A stretch of DNA of 64,000 bases from positions 7,094,001 through 7,158,000 of the forward strand of contig JAYKKT010000059.1 of assembly GCA_036023115.1 (NCBI GenBank), given 5' to 3'. Position 1 is the first letter of the stretch. Every line of letters starts with the position of its first letter. The position numbers and the translations under genes were made by a program. Positions 11,641-24,542 of the stretch are shown here, one piece after another. This DNA comes from Brasenia schreberi. Lineage: Eukaryota; Streptophyta; Magnoliopsida; Nymphaeales; Cabombaceae. Under the pieces are notes generated by a model that was not told where the DNA came from, made no database searches, and saw only the letters and a list, made by a program, of their open reading frames with translations.

Positions 11641-12330
11641 TTAACCAAAATTGAACGGGGCTAGGACCTGGCTGGAACTGAAACTAGTCAAACCAGACAT
11701 GAAACAAGAGACTATCAAGTTCAGTTCCGGTTCCATCATAGATCCAGAATCAATGGTTCCACACTTTTGATTTTGTATATCTTTTATATTTTTTTTTAAG
11801 TTTCCACGTGTATGTCTATATATATTACACTTATATATGTATTTATGTAAATACCATTGATTCTGGATGTATTTATGTATCATAGATCCAGAATCAATGG
11901 TTCCACACTGCTGATTCTGTACATCTTTTATATTTCTTTTTAAGTTTCTGCTTGTATGTCTATATTTCCGCCTGCATACATATATTTATTTGTTTGTGTG
12001 TGTGTTTGTATGTGTATACATACACATATATATAATATGTATATGTCCAGTTCGGGTCAGGGCAAGTCCAGGGTTGGATATTGATCAGGACATCTTAACC
12101 CCATACCAGAACCCGAATCTGACCAGGTTGGGTATTTCCACTTCATTCGAGTTGGATCGGATTGGACCCTATGGGTCAGTTCAATGTTTTTTCAATTCCA
12201 AGTAGTTTACGACTCAAACCAGAACCAAAACCTATGGTTCAGAACCGAGAACCAACTGGTACCGGTTTGGTTCCAGTTCCTAGTTCTGGCCAGTCCTTTG
12301 TCGAACCACGTTACAGTAGGTGCATTGAAC
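11640..12330. repeat. unclassified dispersed repeat, GGTTC/GGGTCGG-rich
   Basis: Contains an internal duplication of CATAGATCCAGAATCAATGG (11737 and 11880). The block at about 12035-12185, from TATGTCCAGTTCGGGTCAGG onward, recurs with high identity at 51231-51375. The rest is rich in GGTTCCGG- and GAACCGGA-like words, as at 23.3, 37.7, 43.0 and 44.6 kb. The small open frames across it are by-products of the repeat. Confidence 0.55.
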
Positions 12331-12552
12331 TCCTTGTCGGAAGAATTGCTCGTGTGACATTTGGGATTGTTTTAGTCAATTTTGTTCTCTAGATGCTCCA
12401 ACGGCTGTGGTTATATGATTATTCTTCTCATTTCTTTTGTTTATACCTCTGTTTACTATAACGTTATTGGATGTCTATTACTACTAGTAGAAATAGCTCT
12501 CTACCTTAATTAGTTTTGAATTTAAAATAGTTTTATTTATAAAATAAATGGT

Positions 12553-12804
12553 TCATACAATATGGAAGTGGGTCCTCCTTCCATATTGCATGACAATCAT
12601 CATTAAGGCCTTAATTGAGTTTCTTAGGTAACCAAGAAACAACAATACCTCTAAACAAAAAAAAGTATGACGAGAGGTTGATTTGTAGTCATCATTACTC
12701 CCAACAAAGTTAGTATTTGAGTATTTGAGTATTTTTAATTTATCTAATTGATAGCATAATTTTAAGTCCCTTGTTCCTTTTACAAATCTCAAGATTTTCT
12801 TCAC
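12553..12804 (-). pseudogene. copia RT/RNase H junction fragment
   Basis: A minus-strand frame with KILRFVKGTRDLKLCY and DDYKSTSRHTFF, matching the KRILRYLKGT and DRKSTSGY landmarks at the end of copia RT and the start of RNase H. The region downstream degrades after about 60 residues. Confidence 0.75.
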
Positions 12805-14194
12805 GACAACCCAATGTTGTTAATAAGGATTACTTTGATATTTACTGAAAAGACCAATATTAAAACTGATATTAGGTTTTATACACAACTAATAGGTTTG
12901 ATTTTTCTTTTCTATCACTTGAACAATCAACTTTATTTAGCTTGACTACATTGGCAACAAGTGTGCTAGCAAACTTAGAATCATCCATTTTAAATTTCTT
13001 TAGGATATAGTCCATATATCTCTCTTAACTTATATTTAACAATCTAGACTCTCTATTACCGGTAATCTTTATATCCTAGATATAGGATGCCTCTTCCATA
13101 TCTTTCATCTCAAACTTTGAGCTTAACTATAACTTAGTCTTTACAATTCTATCATTATCATTACCGATCAATAAAATATCATCTACGTGATAATAAAGTG
13201 TCTCACTATTATAAATATAGACAGTGATCAAGTTGATTAGTTACAAATCCAAGTTTTACAATGGCATTTTGAAAAGTCAAATATCATTGATAAGGTGATT
13301 ATTTTATATCATGTATGGATTTCATCATCACCTTTGATTACATACCCTTGTATTTATATCATTATTACTTGTAAAGATGTCATTCTTGGTATACTCTAAG
13401 AATTCAACATCTCTACTTTCTATCACCCCAAGGTTCTTGTGATTAAATTGATACTCTTTTGATACTTTTCAATATCATATAAAGATACACCGCAAAGATC
13501 TACTATCTAGTTTATCTCTAGATTGGTCTAAGACCTTTACATATGCTAGGAAGCCCTACTATTTTGATACCTATAAAGGTAGGGCTCTGTAACACATGTA
13601 AAGATCCTATAAAGATACACTTAATATTTAAAAGAGTCTTGCTATATCGTTCAACTACACTATGTTGAAACATCCTACGCATTGTATTTTGCCTAGTTAT
13701 ACCATGTTATTTATAGTATTTTAAAAATTCAAACAAGTTGTATTCTCTACCTCTATCAGACTTCAACACTTTAATAGTGCATCTTAATTGATTTTTAACT
13801 TTTTGTTTATATTCTTTGAATGTATCTAATGTTTCTGATTTATGTGACAAGAGGTATATACATTTATACCTTGAATAATTATCATTGATTGTTATAAAAT
13901 AAACCTTTTATCAATGGTACCTTATTATAAATGGTCTACAAATATCACTCGGAATGATTTATAGTAAACATGTGACCCTTCTTGCTTCTTTAGAAAATGG
14001 TTTTCTTATCAATTTCCCATGAACACATGCCTTATATTTTTAATGTGGTTTCCTCCAATCAAGGTAATAAGTTAAGGATTGTTAATTTTTTAAACTTATT
14101 TAGGCTAATATATCCTAGCCTTTTATGTTCTGCAATTACATCTGCAAGCATTGCATATTCAATTTAATCAGAAGAAGTGGAGGGCCTTTATTAT

Positions 14195-15255
14195 TCAAAG
14201 TTTTGTGTTTAAACAACTCATTATCAGAATAAAAATCTCACTAAAAAATACATGATGATGTTTTCTTAAGGTCACTTTCTGAAGGAAAATTTTAACCTCA
14301 AAGCCTTTTTTGATCAAAACAGGTATAAAAACTAAATTATGCTTTATAAAAGGCATAACTAATACATTGTAAGTAAGATTTTTTGAGGTCCATAGCTTCG
14401 TCTTTACTCTTTGTGATATAGCATGTGACACCAAAGTCGATTTACCAATAGGAAACATCTTGATCAAGGTGAATGCATTTTGAGATCATGTAGACTACTT
14501 CATTCTTCTTCGTTTGACCGTTACTGAGTGTTTCTATCACCCTTCTTGTAGTTGTGGTAGTCACTTTTGTAGTACCCCAATTTTTGTAGTTAAGGATTTT
14601 ACCCAATAAGCATATTCCTTTAATTTCTTGAACAATTAACCTTTTTTCTGTAAAATTTATCAAAGTTCTTATTTTGCTTTTTCTTGTTTTGGTGGTTTTG
14701 TTAACTACAACTAAGGACATATTGAGCAAGGAACAATTTTTCCTTTTTACCCTTTCTTGAGTACTCTTTTCAATTATTAATTTTAAAAGGAGCTTAACTA
14801 GGGTAACATTAGAGTTTACCATTATGGCAGTGATGATCATATCCTAAGAAGAGGATAGATTGTTCAGAATGGTCGAGATTTGCAATGTGTCTAGGATAAT
14901 AGTGTTAGCCACAACTAAATTTTTGTCCATTAGTATTTTGTTTACATGCTCAACAACAATATTATCTTACTCTTTCATTTTATAGGAGTTACATTATTAC
15001 AAAAAGATCTTTTAGAGTCTTACATTATTTTACAGTGGTTGCATAAAACATCTCTTTTAGAGTTTTACATTATTTTAAAACCCTAAATAGATCATCTTCC
15101 ATGTAAATCAACACTATGGTTTTAACCAAAATGTTATCTATAAAAAGTTCCATAACTTTCTCTTTCCTAAGTAGATGTTTATGTTGTAGGTTCAATTCTT
15201 GTTCTTTTAGGATATAATCAATGCCCACTAGAGTTAAGGCCAAAGAAACATGCAT
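14195..15255 (-). pseudogene. copia gag and GAG-pre-integrase fragments
   Basis: Three broken frames: a gag piece (15070-15255, IYMEDDLFRVLK), the Lys-rich zinc-knuckle area (14442-14840) and the GAG-pre-integrase motif (14195-14467; IKHNLVFIPVLIKKGFEV, equivalent to RNLISVSxLxKxGF). The same order and wording appear in the elements at 34.3 and 46.6 kb. Confidence 0.7.
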
Positions 15256-17021
15256 TTTCTAAATTTGGAAGTTCAAACCATTTAATTTTTTTGAGTTTTA
15301 GCCAACTCATAAACAAACTCTTGATGCCATTTTTAGTTTTAATATTTGGTAAGTTTATTAAAAATAAGAGGGTCTATAAATCTAAATATAGAAGCCAAGC
15401 AAGAAGCAACCGTTCTATTAAGCAACTATTAAACTGAAATTCAGAATAAAAAAACTTTCAGTATATGAATGTTAATAGAAGCTCTAACCAGTAATTTCTA
15501 AAAAATTACTAGTAGCAGCATGCAAATAATACCTGCACCTGTCTGCAGAAATAAAGTTATCACAGGTACTAATCTAGCAATATCTCGGATTCTTAATTAT
15601 AAACTACTACGCAATTTCCGGATTAATGTAAGGGTAGAACAATAATTTTAATAATGAGCATCATTCTGTAATTTCAGAAAACAAAACTGAAGTTAATTTT
15701 AAATAATTGTATATCTTGAACCTGTAATTGTAAATTGTTTGTAACTTTTCCCGTAAAACGAGTGGTAGAGTTGTGATTATCGATAAAATGGGAAGGATTG
15801 TTTTGTAAAATCGTTGCCCTTGAAAACTAACGGTTTTAGAATACCGCTGCTTCCACTGTTTTGAAACCAGTCGGTGGCAGAAAAATCCAAAAGGGGACCG
15901 TTCCCCTTTCTGGTTGTTCTCACAAACCAGAAACGAGTTTGCGAGTGAGGAAGAAGGGAAAACAGGGCGGAGAGAGTCGGTGCCCTCCTGCGTAGGGTTT
16001 TTCTTCTCCTTTCGCCTTTGCTCTCTTTCTATTTTGAGTCTTCAGATTCAGTTGCAAGAAGATGCTTTCAGCTTGTATTCAAACCAAGTTGTGCATTCTT
16101 TTTTGTTTCTCCCCTCTCTATGTTCTGATTCTCAAGCAAGAAGATAATAGCGGAGAAATTATTTTGCCGCAGATAAGATAAGATTTCTCTACCTCTTCCT
16201 GTATTTTTGTTTCTGTTGATTTTCAAACTTCTAATCTTTTGGATTGTATGGCTCCAACCGAGAAGTCTTCATCGGTAAAGTAAGGAAATATTTCTCAAGA
16301 AGGAAGAATCAGTTGATGGAAATCAGCGATAATCACATCTGTGTGCTTTCCTTCTCTCTTTTTTTTAATTTCAGAATCAATATTCTACCTTGTTGATTTG
16401 CAATCTCTAGGAGAGTGTATAATCTGGTCAGATTGTTTGAGACTGTTCTTCCAATGTTGCGGACTCATTGTCTGTGACTTTTAAGAACTTCGAAAGGTTA
16501 TATGCGGAAGTAATCGGTCCTTCTTTTCCTTCTATTTCCCTCCTGTCTCTTTCTTGGTTAAATCTTTTTATTTCCCCTTTTATTAAGAAAAATAGAAATG
16601 TTAGAAGGATTTAAAAACACGATTTTAGTTTAGATCCCCCTTGCCTTTTCTTTTTTGAGATCATCGGTTTAGGATGTACACTAGAAAATATTAGTTTGGG
16701 CGTACCTTGATCGGACCTGCTATGGCCGATCTCATAAGAGGGTAACACTTAAAAAAAAGTTATATGTTGATTTGGGCCAGCTGCCGAGGATCGTATAAAA
16801 GCTCTAATATCTTTGTTGCAGTGGAGCGGCGCCGTTGGCTTTGAATTTTCTATCATGTCCTTAAGAAGGGTTACAGAGAAGACATCTGTATCGATTATAT
16901 GGTTATCCCTCTCTTGTTGTGTACTATGTCTCTCTTCAATGTTCGTTATTTATAGTAGGTATTAATTTGAAAACAGTTTATTTATAAAATAAAACGTCCA
17001 TTTTCATAACCTGGGATACCA

Positions 17022-17025
<4 letters not shown>

Positions 17026-17105
<80 letters not shown>

Positions 17106-17110
17106 ATATG
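17026..17110. repeat. (TA)n microsatellite
   Basis: Uninterrupted TA dinucleotides for about 70 bp, with ATACATGTATAT at the right edge. A (CT)n tract of about 30 bp lies at 17378-17408. Confidence 0.9.
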
Positions 17111-17375
17111 TATATACCCTTTGGGGCAGCTTAGTAATTAACTGCCTTTCTTTTTTTCTTTTTACATGGCAAACTTCTTATCTAGTCAAACTTCTACCTG
17201 TACACACCCGTACATCGAACTCTTCACCCGTCAGAGCCGCCCACCACCTTTGAGGTGATTTAGCTAACGCCGCTGCATGCGACCACCAAGTCTTATCACT
17301 TCCGGTAGGATGTTCATGCAAGCCATTGTGGTGAGAATGGTTCCCTTTCAGACAGTTGACCTTGTCATACACGTC

Positions 17376-17413
<38 letters not shown>

Positions 17414-18750
17414 TTCTGGGGAAGTAATCCAATGTGTGCGATGTATTGATAGTCCCCTTCAGAACTTCGTGCCTAGAACTATTCCTCTTTCTCGATTGAC
17501 TAGTGTGCACTCAGACAATATTAATTATTTGACTTGGTGAGATCGGGCACATTGACAACCCAAACTGTGGCACTACGTGTGGCTGATCGATGAATTCTTT
17601 TACTGTTGTTCCTATTTGCTTTGGTCATGCTGCATATAAATGAAAGAGCAAAGCATATGTTATATGTAGTTTTATACAATTTCTGAACTCCTGATTAAAT
17701 CAGGAAGGACCTCTTCCAAATTGCATGTACAATTTCATTTCGAAATAAAACAGTTTTTGATGAACATTCCTCCAAATTGCATGTGTAATTTCATTTCAAA
17801 ATAACAGTTTTTGATGAACATAAGCGTTTATCTAACTTGACGAAGCCGTCCTAGGCGATCACAGCCCAACAGTGCTGTTCCGTTCCATTGCAATTGAAAA
17901 TCAACATTGGTATCAGATATCAGAGTTTTGTAGATCCTATCAAGCGCCACCCAGCGCCCGATTTTACAGGCCCGATAGGATCGATCAAAATTAGACTTGT
18001 ATTTCTTACATAAATAAAATCGTTCTGTAAAAATCTTAAAAAATCAAAACAAAAGGAATGCTGAAGGCGTTTTGTTTTTTATCATAAGTTTTCAATAAAG
18101 AAACTGAGGCTTTCACAGAAGAAATATTATAATGTCCGATCAGATTCGATAAAGATTAAATTGTACACAGAGGCCTTTTGTTTTTATCATAATTTTTCAA
18201 TAAAGAAACTGAGGCTTTCACATAAGGAAGATTATAATGTCCGATCAGATTAGATAAAGATTTGATTGGACAAAACCGAATAAGGTAGAGGAAGAAGAAG
18301 AGAGAAATATTTTGTAATCCTCTTTAACTTTTGAACTACTTAACTAAATTCGAAAAACTAGTCAGACAAACTAGATAACTGAGCTCATTTACCCTGAAGT
18401 TCCAAACAGAAACAAAACATTGGTTATATAAAAAATTCCCAATTGATTAAAGGGGGAGGAAACTTATTTGATCCGAAGCTTGAAGCATTTGTTTCTTTTC
18501 TTTTCTTGCTTCGGCCGCTGACCAAAAAACCACAGGAAGCCACTCCGAGTCCCTATCAACCTCGGAATAAATGCTTGAAAAACAGAAGGGAGAGCAAAAT
18601 ACATATCTGATCAAGAAGAAGGGTGATATTGATAGTCCTAGCCGCCCTTCTAAGACATTTCTTTTTCTTTTAACTTCTCGGTCAAGTTTTTTCTCATTAA
18701 AAACGATTGAAAAATCTTAAATAACATGAATAAAGGAGGAAAAGAAATAA
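17111..18750. other. intergenic with two tandem duplications, no gene
   Basis: About 57-bp units ending in CAGTTTTTGATGAACAT occur at about 17712 and 17770. Units of about 105 bp containing AATAAAGAAACTGAGGCTTT occur at 18064-18165 and 18171-18273. TTGGTATCAGATATCAGAG at 17908 resembles a copia primer-binding site but has no LTR or gag beside it. The minus-strand open frame at 17178-17510 includes a (GA)n-coded Arg-Glu run and I do not consider it a gene. Confidence 0.5.
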
Positions 18751-18754
18751 AGAA

Positions 18755-21365
18755 AAATGGATCAAACAACATCTCATCCTACCTATTCTAAACTTTTTGA
18801 AGATATAATTAATATGTCTCTCTTGACTTAGACATAATAGTCTATATGATCTACGGATAATCAGCATACTCAAGATCTAAGATGCCTCTTCCATATCCCT
18901 TATCTCAAACTTGAAACTTAGCTGTAACTTGGTCTTAATGATTATATCATTGTCATTATCAGTCGATAAAATATTATCTACAAATAGTGATAAGATGACA
19001 AAGTGGATTCTATTGTGTTCAAACATAGACAGAGTGATAAGTTGATTAACAACAAACAGAAGTTTACAATGATATTTTAAAAAGTCATATACTATTGACG
19101 AAGTGACTGCTTCAAGCTATATGAAGATTTCTTCAGCCTATATTCCATGTCATCACGACCTTTAATTATATAGCCTTCCATCTATTTCATATAAATAGTT
19201 TCATTAAGATCACTATTCAAAAAAGCAGTCTTTACATTTAGCTAATATAAATCCAAATTATAAAATACAATATTTACCAAAATTATCCTTATAGATGTAA
19301 ATTTTGTAATAGGAGAATATGTATCAATATAATAAATTTTCTCTTTTATTAGAAATATTTTGCAACCAACTTCGAAATATCAATTTTGTATTTCTTTTTC
19401 AATACCCATTTATAGCCAATTAGTTTTCTTCTCTTTGACAAAACTATCAATTTTTAAACTTTTTTTTAATTAATTCAATTTTTTCTTCTATTATTTTTAC
19501 TCAATCCGGTGATTCAGATGAGCTCATAGCTTCTTGATAACTAAAGTTTCAGTCACCTTATCTAAATCTACTAAATAACATGTCTTCTTAATTGAGTATG
19601 ATAATTTTTTAAGTGGGATAAAGGAGTTTGTGGTCTTTTATGGCCATTTAATGTTTCAGTTTGCAAGGAAAGATAATTTGGTTATAGTTCTATGAGTTTG
19701 AATGATGATTCATCAAGATCTATAAGATCATTGTTATTATCATCATTATTTGTATGAATGTCTTTGTTGGTGTTTTCTAAAATCTCAACATCCATATTTT
19801 CTATCAACTTAGGTTCTCGTGAAAGAACCAATATCTTTTCAATTCTTTTTGGTATCCATTAAAGTTATACCTCAAAGATTTATTATCTAGTTTATCTCTA
19901 GATTGGTCTAAGATCTTTAATGTATTTTGGAGCCCCACCTCTATAAGTGACTAAGATATGATTTTCTACCAAATTACAACTAGTATAGTGGATATAACCT
20001 TATAAAGAACTTTGTTTAAGATATATATTGTTATAGACACTTCTCAAAATATGTTTGGTAAATAGACATCTCTAAACATTGACCTTATCATATTTAAAAG
20101 GCTCTTGTTGTATCATTCAACTACACCATTTTTTGAAGTTTCTTAAGTCTTGTATTTGCCTATTTATATCATGTTCTTAGCAATATTTCAAAAACTCGAT
20201 TGAGGTGTATTCTCCATCTCAATCAAACCTTAGCACTTTAATTGTGCATCCTAGTTGATTTTCAACTTTTTCCTTATACTCTTTAAATATTTTTAATACT
20301 TAAGATTTATGAGACAAGAGATATACATATTCATACCTCGAATAGTCATCAATGAAGGTTATACAATAAACCTTCGCACAATAGGACCTTATTCAAAAAG
20401 ATCCACAAATATCAGTGAGAATAATTTTTTGCAAACTTGTGCCTCTTTCTATTTATTTAGAAAATAGTTTTCTTATTATTTTCTCTTAAATGCAAGCCTT
20501 ACAATTGTTGAATGTGGTTTCGTCAAATGTTGGTGTCAAAGGTTGCTAATTTTTTAACTTATTTAGACTAACATGTCTTAACCTTTATAACATGCATTCA
20601 CAACAACAAGTATTGCACATTCAATATAAGCATAAGAGAAAAATGGACCCTCATTATTCATTGTATTAAGTTTGAACGAACCATGATTAGAATAAAGAAT
20701 ACTAGTAAATCACCTTATGAATGACACAATTACTACATCAGTGAGTAATACATGAGTACCTACTACATCAATCCTAAAAGACCAGATACCTAAAATGTCA
20801 AAATAGGTAATGTTTCTCACGTAGATACAATATTCTCCGAGTCGATACTCGTGGTCAATTACTTTGTTTGTACTTTTACGATATGTCACATTACTCCAAA
20901 GTCAATCCACCAATGACAAACATCATAGTCTAGATGAAGATGTTTCAAGATCATATAAACTACTTCACACTTCACCTTATGAATGCCTTGAGTAATTTTC
21001 CTTTTTGCCCTACTTTAGGTGCTCTTATTCAATTATCAACTTTAAAAGGACCCCAATTAGGGTAATAGTGGAGTTAACTAATCCCATTGGCAAAGGTAAC
21101 CATATCCTAGGAAGAGGAAAGATTGTTCAGGATGGTTGAGATTTGCATTAGGTATGAGATTGCCATTACAAGAATTTTGTTTACATGCTCGACCATATTT
21201 TCTGACCTTTTCATTTTATATGAGTTGTACTATTACAAGAGCAATTAGATATGTAGTTCAGTTGTAATATCACACTTAGCAGTCACTATATCAAAATCTT
21301 TTTTTCAGTCTTATAATCTTGAAAGACCCTAAGATCACCTTCCAAACATCTTCCATTTGCTCTTA
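18755..21365 (-). mobile_element. decayed Ty1/copia retrotransposon 2
   Basis: Minus-strand relic colinear with copia 1 from mid-RT (LSQERHINYIFKKF-like, 18755-18850) through integrase (20100-20500) to gag (about 21365). Both ends are truncated: no RNase H, LTR or leader is recognisable. No frame longer than about 60 codons survives, so it is older than the copies at 31.9 and 45.1 kb. Confidence 0.7.
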
Positions 21366-21386
21366 AAATCATTTCAGAGCAAATGG
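21353..21386. repeat. perfect 11-bp inverted repeat (hairpin)
   Basis: CCATTTGCTCT at 21353-21363 and AGAGCAAATGG at 21376-21386 are perfect reverse complements with a 12-base spacer. It sits exactly at the right edge of copia relic 2. Confidence 0.7.
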
Positions 21387-21399
21387 TTTTGATTAATGA

Positions 21400-21633
21400 T
21401 TAAGACGGAGGCGTGTGCATCCATGTGTGCTTCATAATGTTGGAAGATATTAAAAGCATGGCAGACGCTCACGAATGCCTCGTCCTACCCCCTCCACACG
21501 TTCCATTTCGTGCCACCAGTATCAAATGTAGGGGTGAAGATGAATCGGGACAGGTCACTGCAGATCCAGGTTAAAATAGGTTGACCGGAGCCAATCTGAA
21601 TCATGTATAACTATTCTCTCTCTCTCTTTTTCT

Positions 21634-21683
<50 letters not shown>

Positions 21684-22150
21684 TTGTCATGTCGTCCAAC
21701 CTGAACCTTTGTCATGTCACTTTTAGAAGACCCAGACCTGTCTCTGACTGAGCACGCATCCTTAGTGGCAGGTGGTCAATTTGGGTCGAGGACTGCCAGC
21801 CGTATCATATCACTAATATAGTGACATGAGCTCCATTCGTGTCATATTAATGTCATATAAAAAGACCTGGGTACCTAACCAATATGGCGCCACTCATGTA
21901 TAGCAGTCGACTATTTTACAACCCAGAGCCTTAAAGGTTGGAATTCTCCTTTTAATTTTTCGTAATTTGACTGAGGATAATACCTAACTTTGCCTTAATC
22001 AAGATCGCCCACTGATTCTAGATTCAATGCAGCAAACCACCGGACCATGTAAAAAATTCGTCTTCAATATTCAGAAAAACAAAAATCCATATTAGTTTTC
22101 AATGAAAGAACGGCTTAAACTCTAGGTCTGAAAGAAAGAAAGAAATGAAC
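21400..22150. other. intergenic with a TAGGGGTG-type repeat and (TA)n tract
   Basis: A (TA)n tract spans about 21636-21682. TAGGGGTGAAGATGAATCGG near 21530 opens a GGTTGACCGG-like repeat typical of small non-autonomous plant DNA elements. No gene seen. Confidence 0.4.
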
Positions 22151-22339
22151 ACACTCATTGCACAGAATCGAACTGTCTATCGTTTTCCTTGTTCAATAGA
22201 CAGCCAAATTGTAGGAATTCATGTGAACAAAGAGTAAACCCCCAAAACTCCTCCAGCTTACAAGAATTCAAATGACCAGAATTACACCACCAAGAAGTCT
22301 TGTTTTGAACCCCAGTGAAACAAAAGAACGCTAAAGATC

Positions 22340-23104
22340 TAGCAAGTGACGGTGAATTACTCGATACCGACTCGTCGTCGCCAGAAGTTACGATGTTGCC
22401 GGAAGCTGTTGTGAGAGAATTTATTTGAGACTGACTCATTCTCGCCAGAAGTTATGATGGTGCTGGAAGCTGGCATAGTCTCATCCCTTGTCCGCCTTGC
22501 ATTCTTAAGCAACCTTTTGATCATTCCCTTGAATGCATGGTCTATGCTTCTGTTATCGTTGGCAGACGCCTCCATGTAAGAGAACAATCTCTCTCTCAGC
22601 GAATTCAGTTGCTTCTTCGTGCTCGACCGCCCAATTGAATCTGAAATCCGACTTGGTTCCAACAAGCGGCACCACGATATCTTCTTTCCCGTACATCCTC
22701 AGATCTGTAAGCCAATCCTTCAAACGGGAGAAACTTCACCTATCAAGAACGCCCCGTTTGCTCGATGGAAGTGAACGCGTACTGACGAACTGAATTCGCA
22801 TGCAAATGAGAAGTTTCAAAACAGAAATCTCAAAGAGAACACTGGTTTAGATCGTGCATTCGGAAAGAAGCCTTACGATTCTTGGACCCTGTTCCCATAT
22901 GTGAACTGTGATCTGGTTTCCGTCATGGTGAAATTTCCAAGGGCACAGGCGGACTCCGACCGTTGGCGCGAGAAACTTTAATTGCTGTCCAGCCAATCGG
23001 TTGAACAACTTGCATTTGTCGACAATGGAATCTCCCAGAAGCACAATCTTGAAAAAATAGCTCTCAGAAGACTCCATATAGCGAAGAATAACAGAAGACG
23101 CCAC
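22340..23104 (-). pseudogene. Rab-like small GTPase pseudogene A
   Basis: Exon 1 (23104 to 22877) starts with MASSV..., or at the inner Met of MESSESYFFKIVLLG at 23077, and ends at a GT donor (22876). Exon 2 runs left from about 22795. The P-loop reads GDSIVDKC instead of GxxxxGKS, so the nucleotide-binding Gly and Ser are lost. The G3 box is destroyed (WEQGPRI instead of WDTAGQE). About 20 bases are missing after GAFLI, shifting the frame. Later sequence keeps VGTKSD (G4 position), EEATEFAERE and a Ser-rich end, SGDDESVSSNSPS. No C-terminal Cys pair. It is divergent to locus B and shares the VD P-loop change with locus D. Confidence 0.8.
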
Positions 23105-23194
23105 AGAGGGGAAACGACCAAGTATTTAATGACGATGCATACGAAAAACTAACACCGAGAAGTCTTTGACGAATAGATGGGGATGGATGAGTGA

Positions 23195-23232
23195 CAATTG
23201 GAAAGAGTTTATATGATGCGTCACCGTCATCC
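23195..23232 (-). promoter_or_regulatory. TATA-containing promoter block of locus A
   Basis: Minus strand reads GACGCATCATATAAACTC about 105-135 bp before the start codon. The block recurs in front of B and C with the same spacing, and in degraded form in front of E. Confidence 0.6.
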
Positions 23233-23264
23233 TATTCATCCTAATGAAGGGGAAGTACGTGTAT

Positions 23265-24240
23265 ACTTAGGGGTGTTCACGGACAGGTCCGGTTCGGTTT
23301 TAGTCTTAATCTCGAACCGAATTGCTACTTTCGGTTTATGGTATTTTGATAATTGAACCAAACCAATGGTTCCGATTCAGTTTTGAATCATAGTTCTACT
23401 TATGATCAATGACTACTTTTAAAAAAATAATAATTTAGTATCATGTGGGTTAATACCCAGGTATCAGATATTAGTATAAACATATAGTAGAATACTAAAA
23501 AGGTATATTTTGTTCAAACCCTTAAAGGCCATATGAATCCCCTCACTCCATCTCCCTATTTAATAGGACACTAAACTACCTTCTTTATGGATATCATGAA
23601 TCCCTCACTTTGCTTTCCTACTCAATATAGTACCAAACTACTCACGAGTGCAACCCCAGGTAATCGTACCCTCCTGCTTTCCTACTCAATATAATACTAA
23701 ACTACTCACCTGTTCAACCCCAGGTAATTGTACTCTCCACCACCAGCAATGGCTGCAAGCGAAACGCTTCGACTGCATGTACTTGGACTAATTAAATGGG
23801 CTAAACGTATATACACACATTTCACATACATTAATTATAGAAGTATTATCTTCTCCTTCTACATGAACCATCACTAATAAAAGTTCCACTACAAAAACAG
23901 AACTTACCTTTTTTATGGTATAACATCCAACCAGTTAGCTTAGTTCGGATGTTTCTCTCTATAGGAATAAAAATTTGATAAATTCATGTGTTTCTTTACA
24001 AATTGGAGACTGCAACCAACAGGGTTTATGTCCATATATCGGGAACGGTGCCTTCCACATTCATCCATGAGCAATGGAATCTTCTTAAAGAGGACACAAT
24101 ATTAGTTGATTGCAATTTGTACATGGAGATAACAATTATAAAATATATCTTATAAATAAATAAGATTTACATTTCAAACTTAAGTAATCTTTTGAAATGT
24201 ATTCGGTGAAAACAACAGTAGTTAAAAGGGATAGTTGAGA
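23265..24240. other. intergenic between loci A and B, with a GGTTCGG-rich repeat
   Basis: TAGGGGTGTTCACGGACAGG at 23269 opens a 150-bp stretch rich in GGTTCGG and GAACCAA words. At 23570-23740 a segment with CCTACTCAATATA and ACTAAACTACTCAC is repeated in tandem (period about 65 bp). No gene seen. Confidence 0.4.
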
Positions 24241-24250
24241 AAGTTATTCC

Positions 24251-24425
24251 CCTTTAAGTGCAATTGTCTGCATGTTAAGTGACAAGTACCATTTCTGCAC
24301 ATCTATGGCATCGGGATGGATGGCCAGAAATGGGACATGACGCTGTTCCGTCATTTTCGGATCAAGCAATGAAACAAAACACACTTCGCTTCCATAGGAT
24401 GACGACGGCGTATCACATAAACTCT
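24251..24425 (+). promoter_or_regulatory. conserved upstream region of locus B
   Basis: Bases 24251-24420 align with 29253-29460 upstream of locus E (shared words GCAATT.TCTGCA, GAC.AGTACC, ATGACGCTGTTCCGT, CAATAGGATGA). It ends in CGTATCACATAAACTC, the TATA-like block also found at A and C. This shows that promoters were duplicated together with the genes. Confidence 0.6.
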
Positions 24426-24542
24426 CTGATCTCTCCAAGTCACTCGCCCTTGTCCATCTTTTCGTCAAACACTTCTTCAACGTATTCATCATCTTCTTGG
24501 TCGTTGTCCTCTCTTGTGCGTCTTCTACTATTGTTGGACACC

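Larger units (their letters stand above)
12545..16900 (-). mobile_element. decayed Ty1/copia retrotransposon 1
   Basis: Reading the minus strand from right to left: a long untranslated leader (about 15300-16800), gag (15070-15300), gag zinc-knuckle region (14442-14840), GAG-pre-integrase (14195-14467), integrase pieces (13690-14000), reverse transcriptase with a VDDILLIGND box (about 13180) and the start of RNase H (12553-12804, RKSTS-like KSTSRHTFF). The gag-PR-INT-RT-RH order defines copia. Many stops and frameshifts; the 3' end of RNase H and the 3' LTR are not seen. The right boundary is uncertain. Confidence 0.75.

Noticed and set aside
17178..17510. 110-residue minus-strand protein
   Set aside because: It contains a (GA)n-encoded Arg/Glu run, no known motif and no support from neighbouring features.
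17905..17925. Plus-strand copia primer-binding site (TTGGTATCAGA)
   Set aside because: No LTR end on its left and no gag on its right could be recognised.
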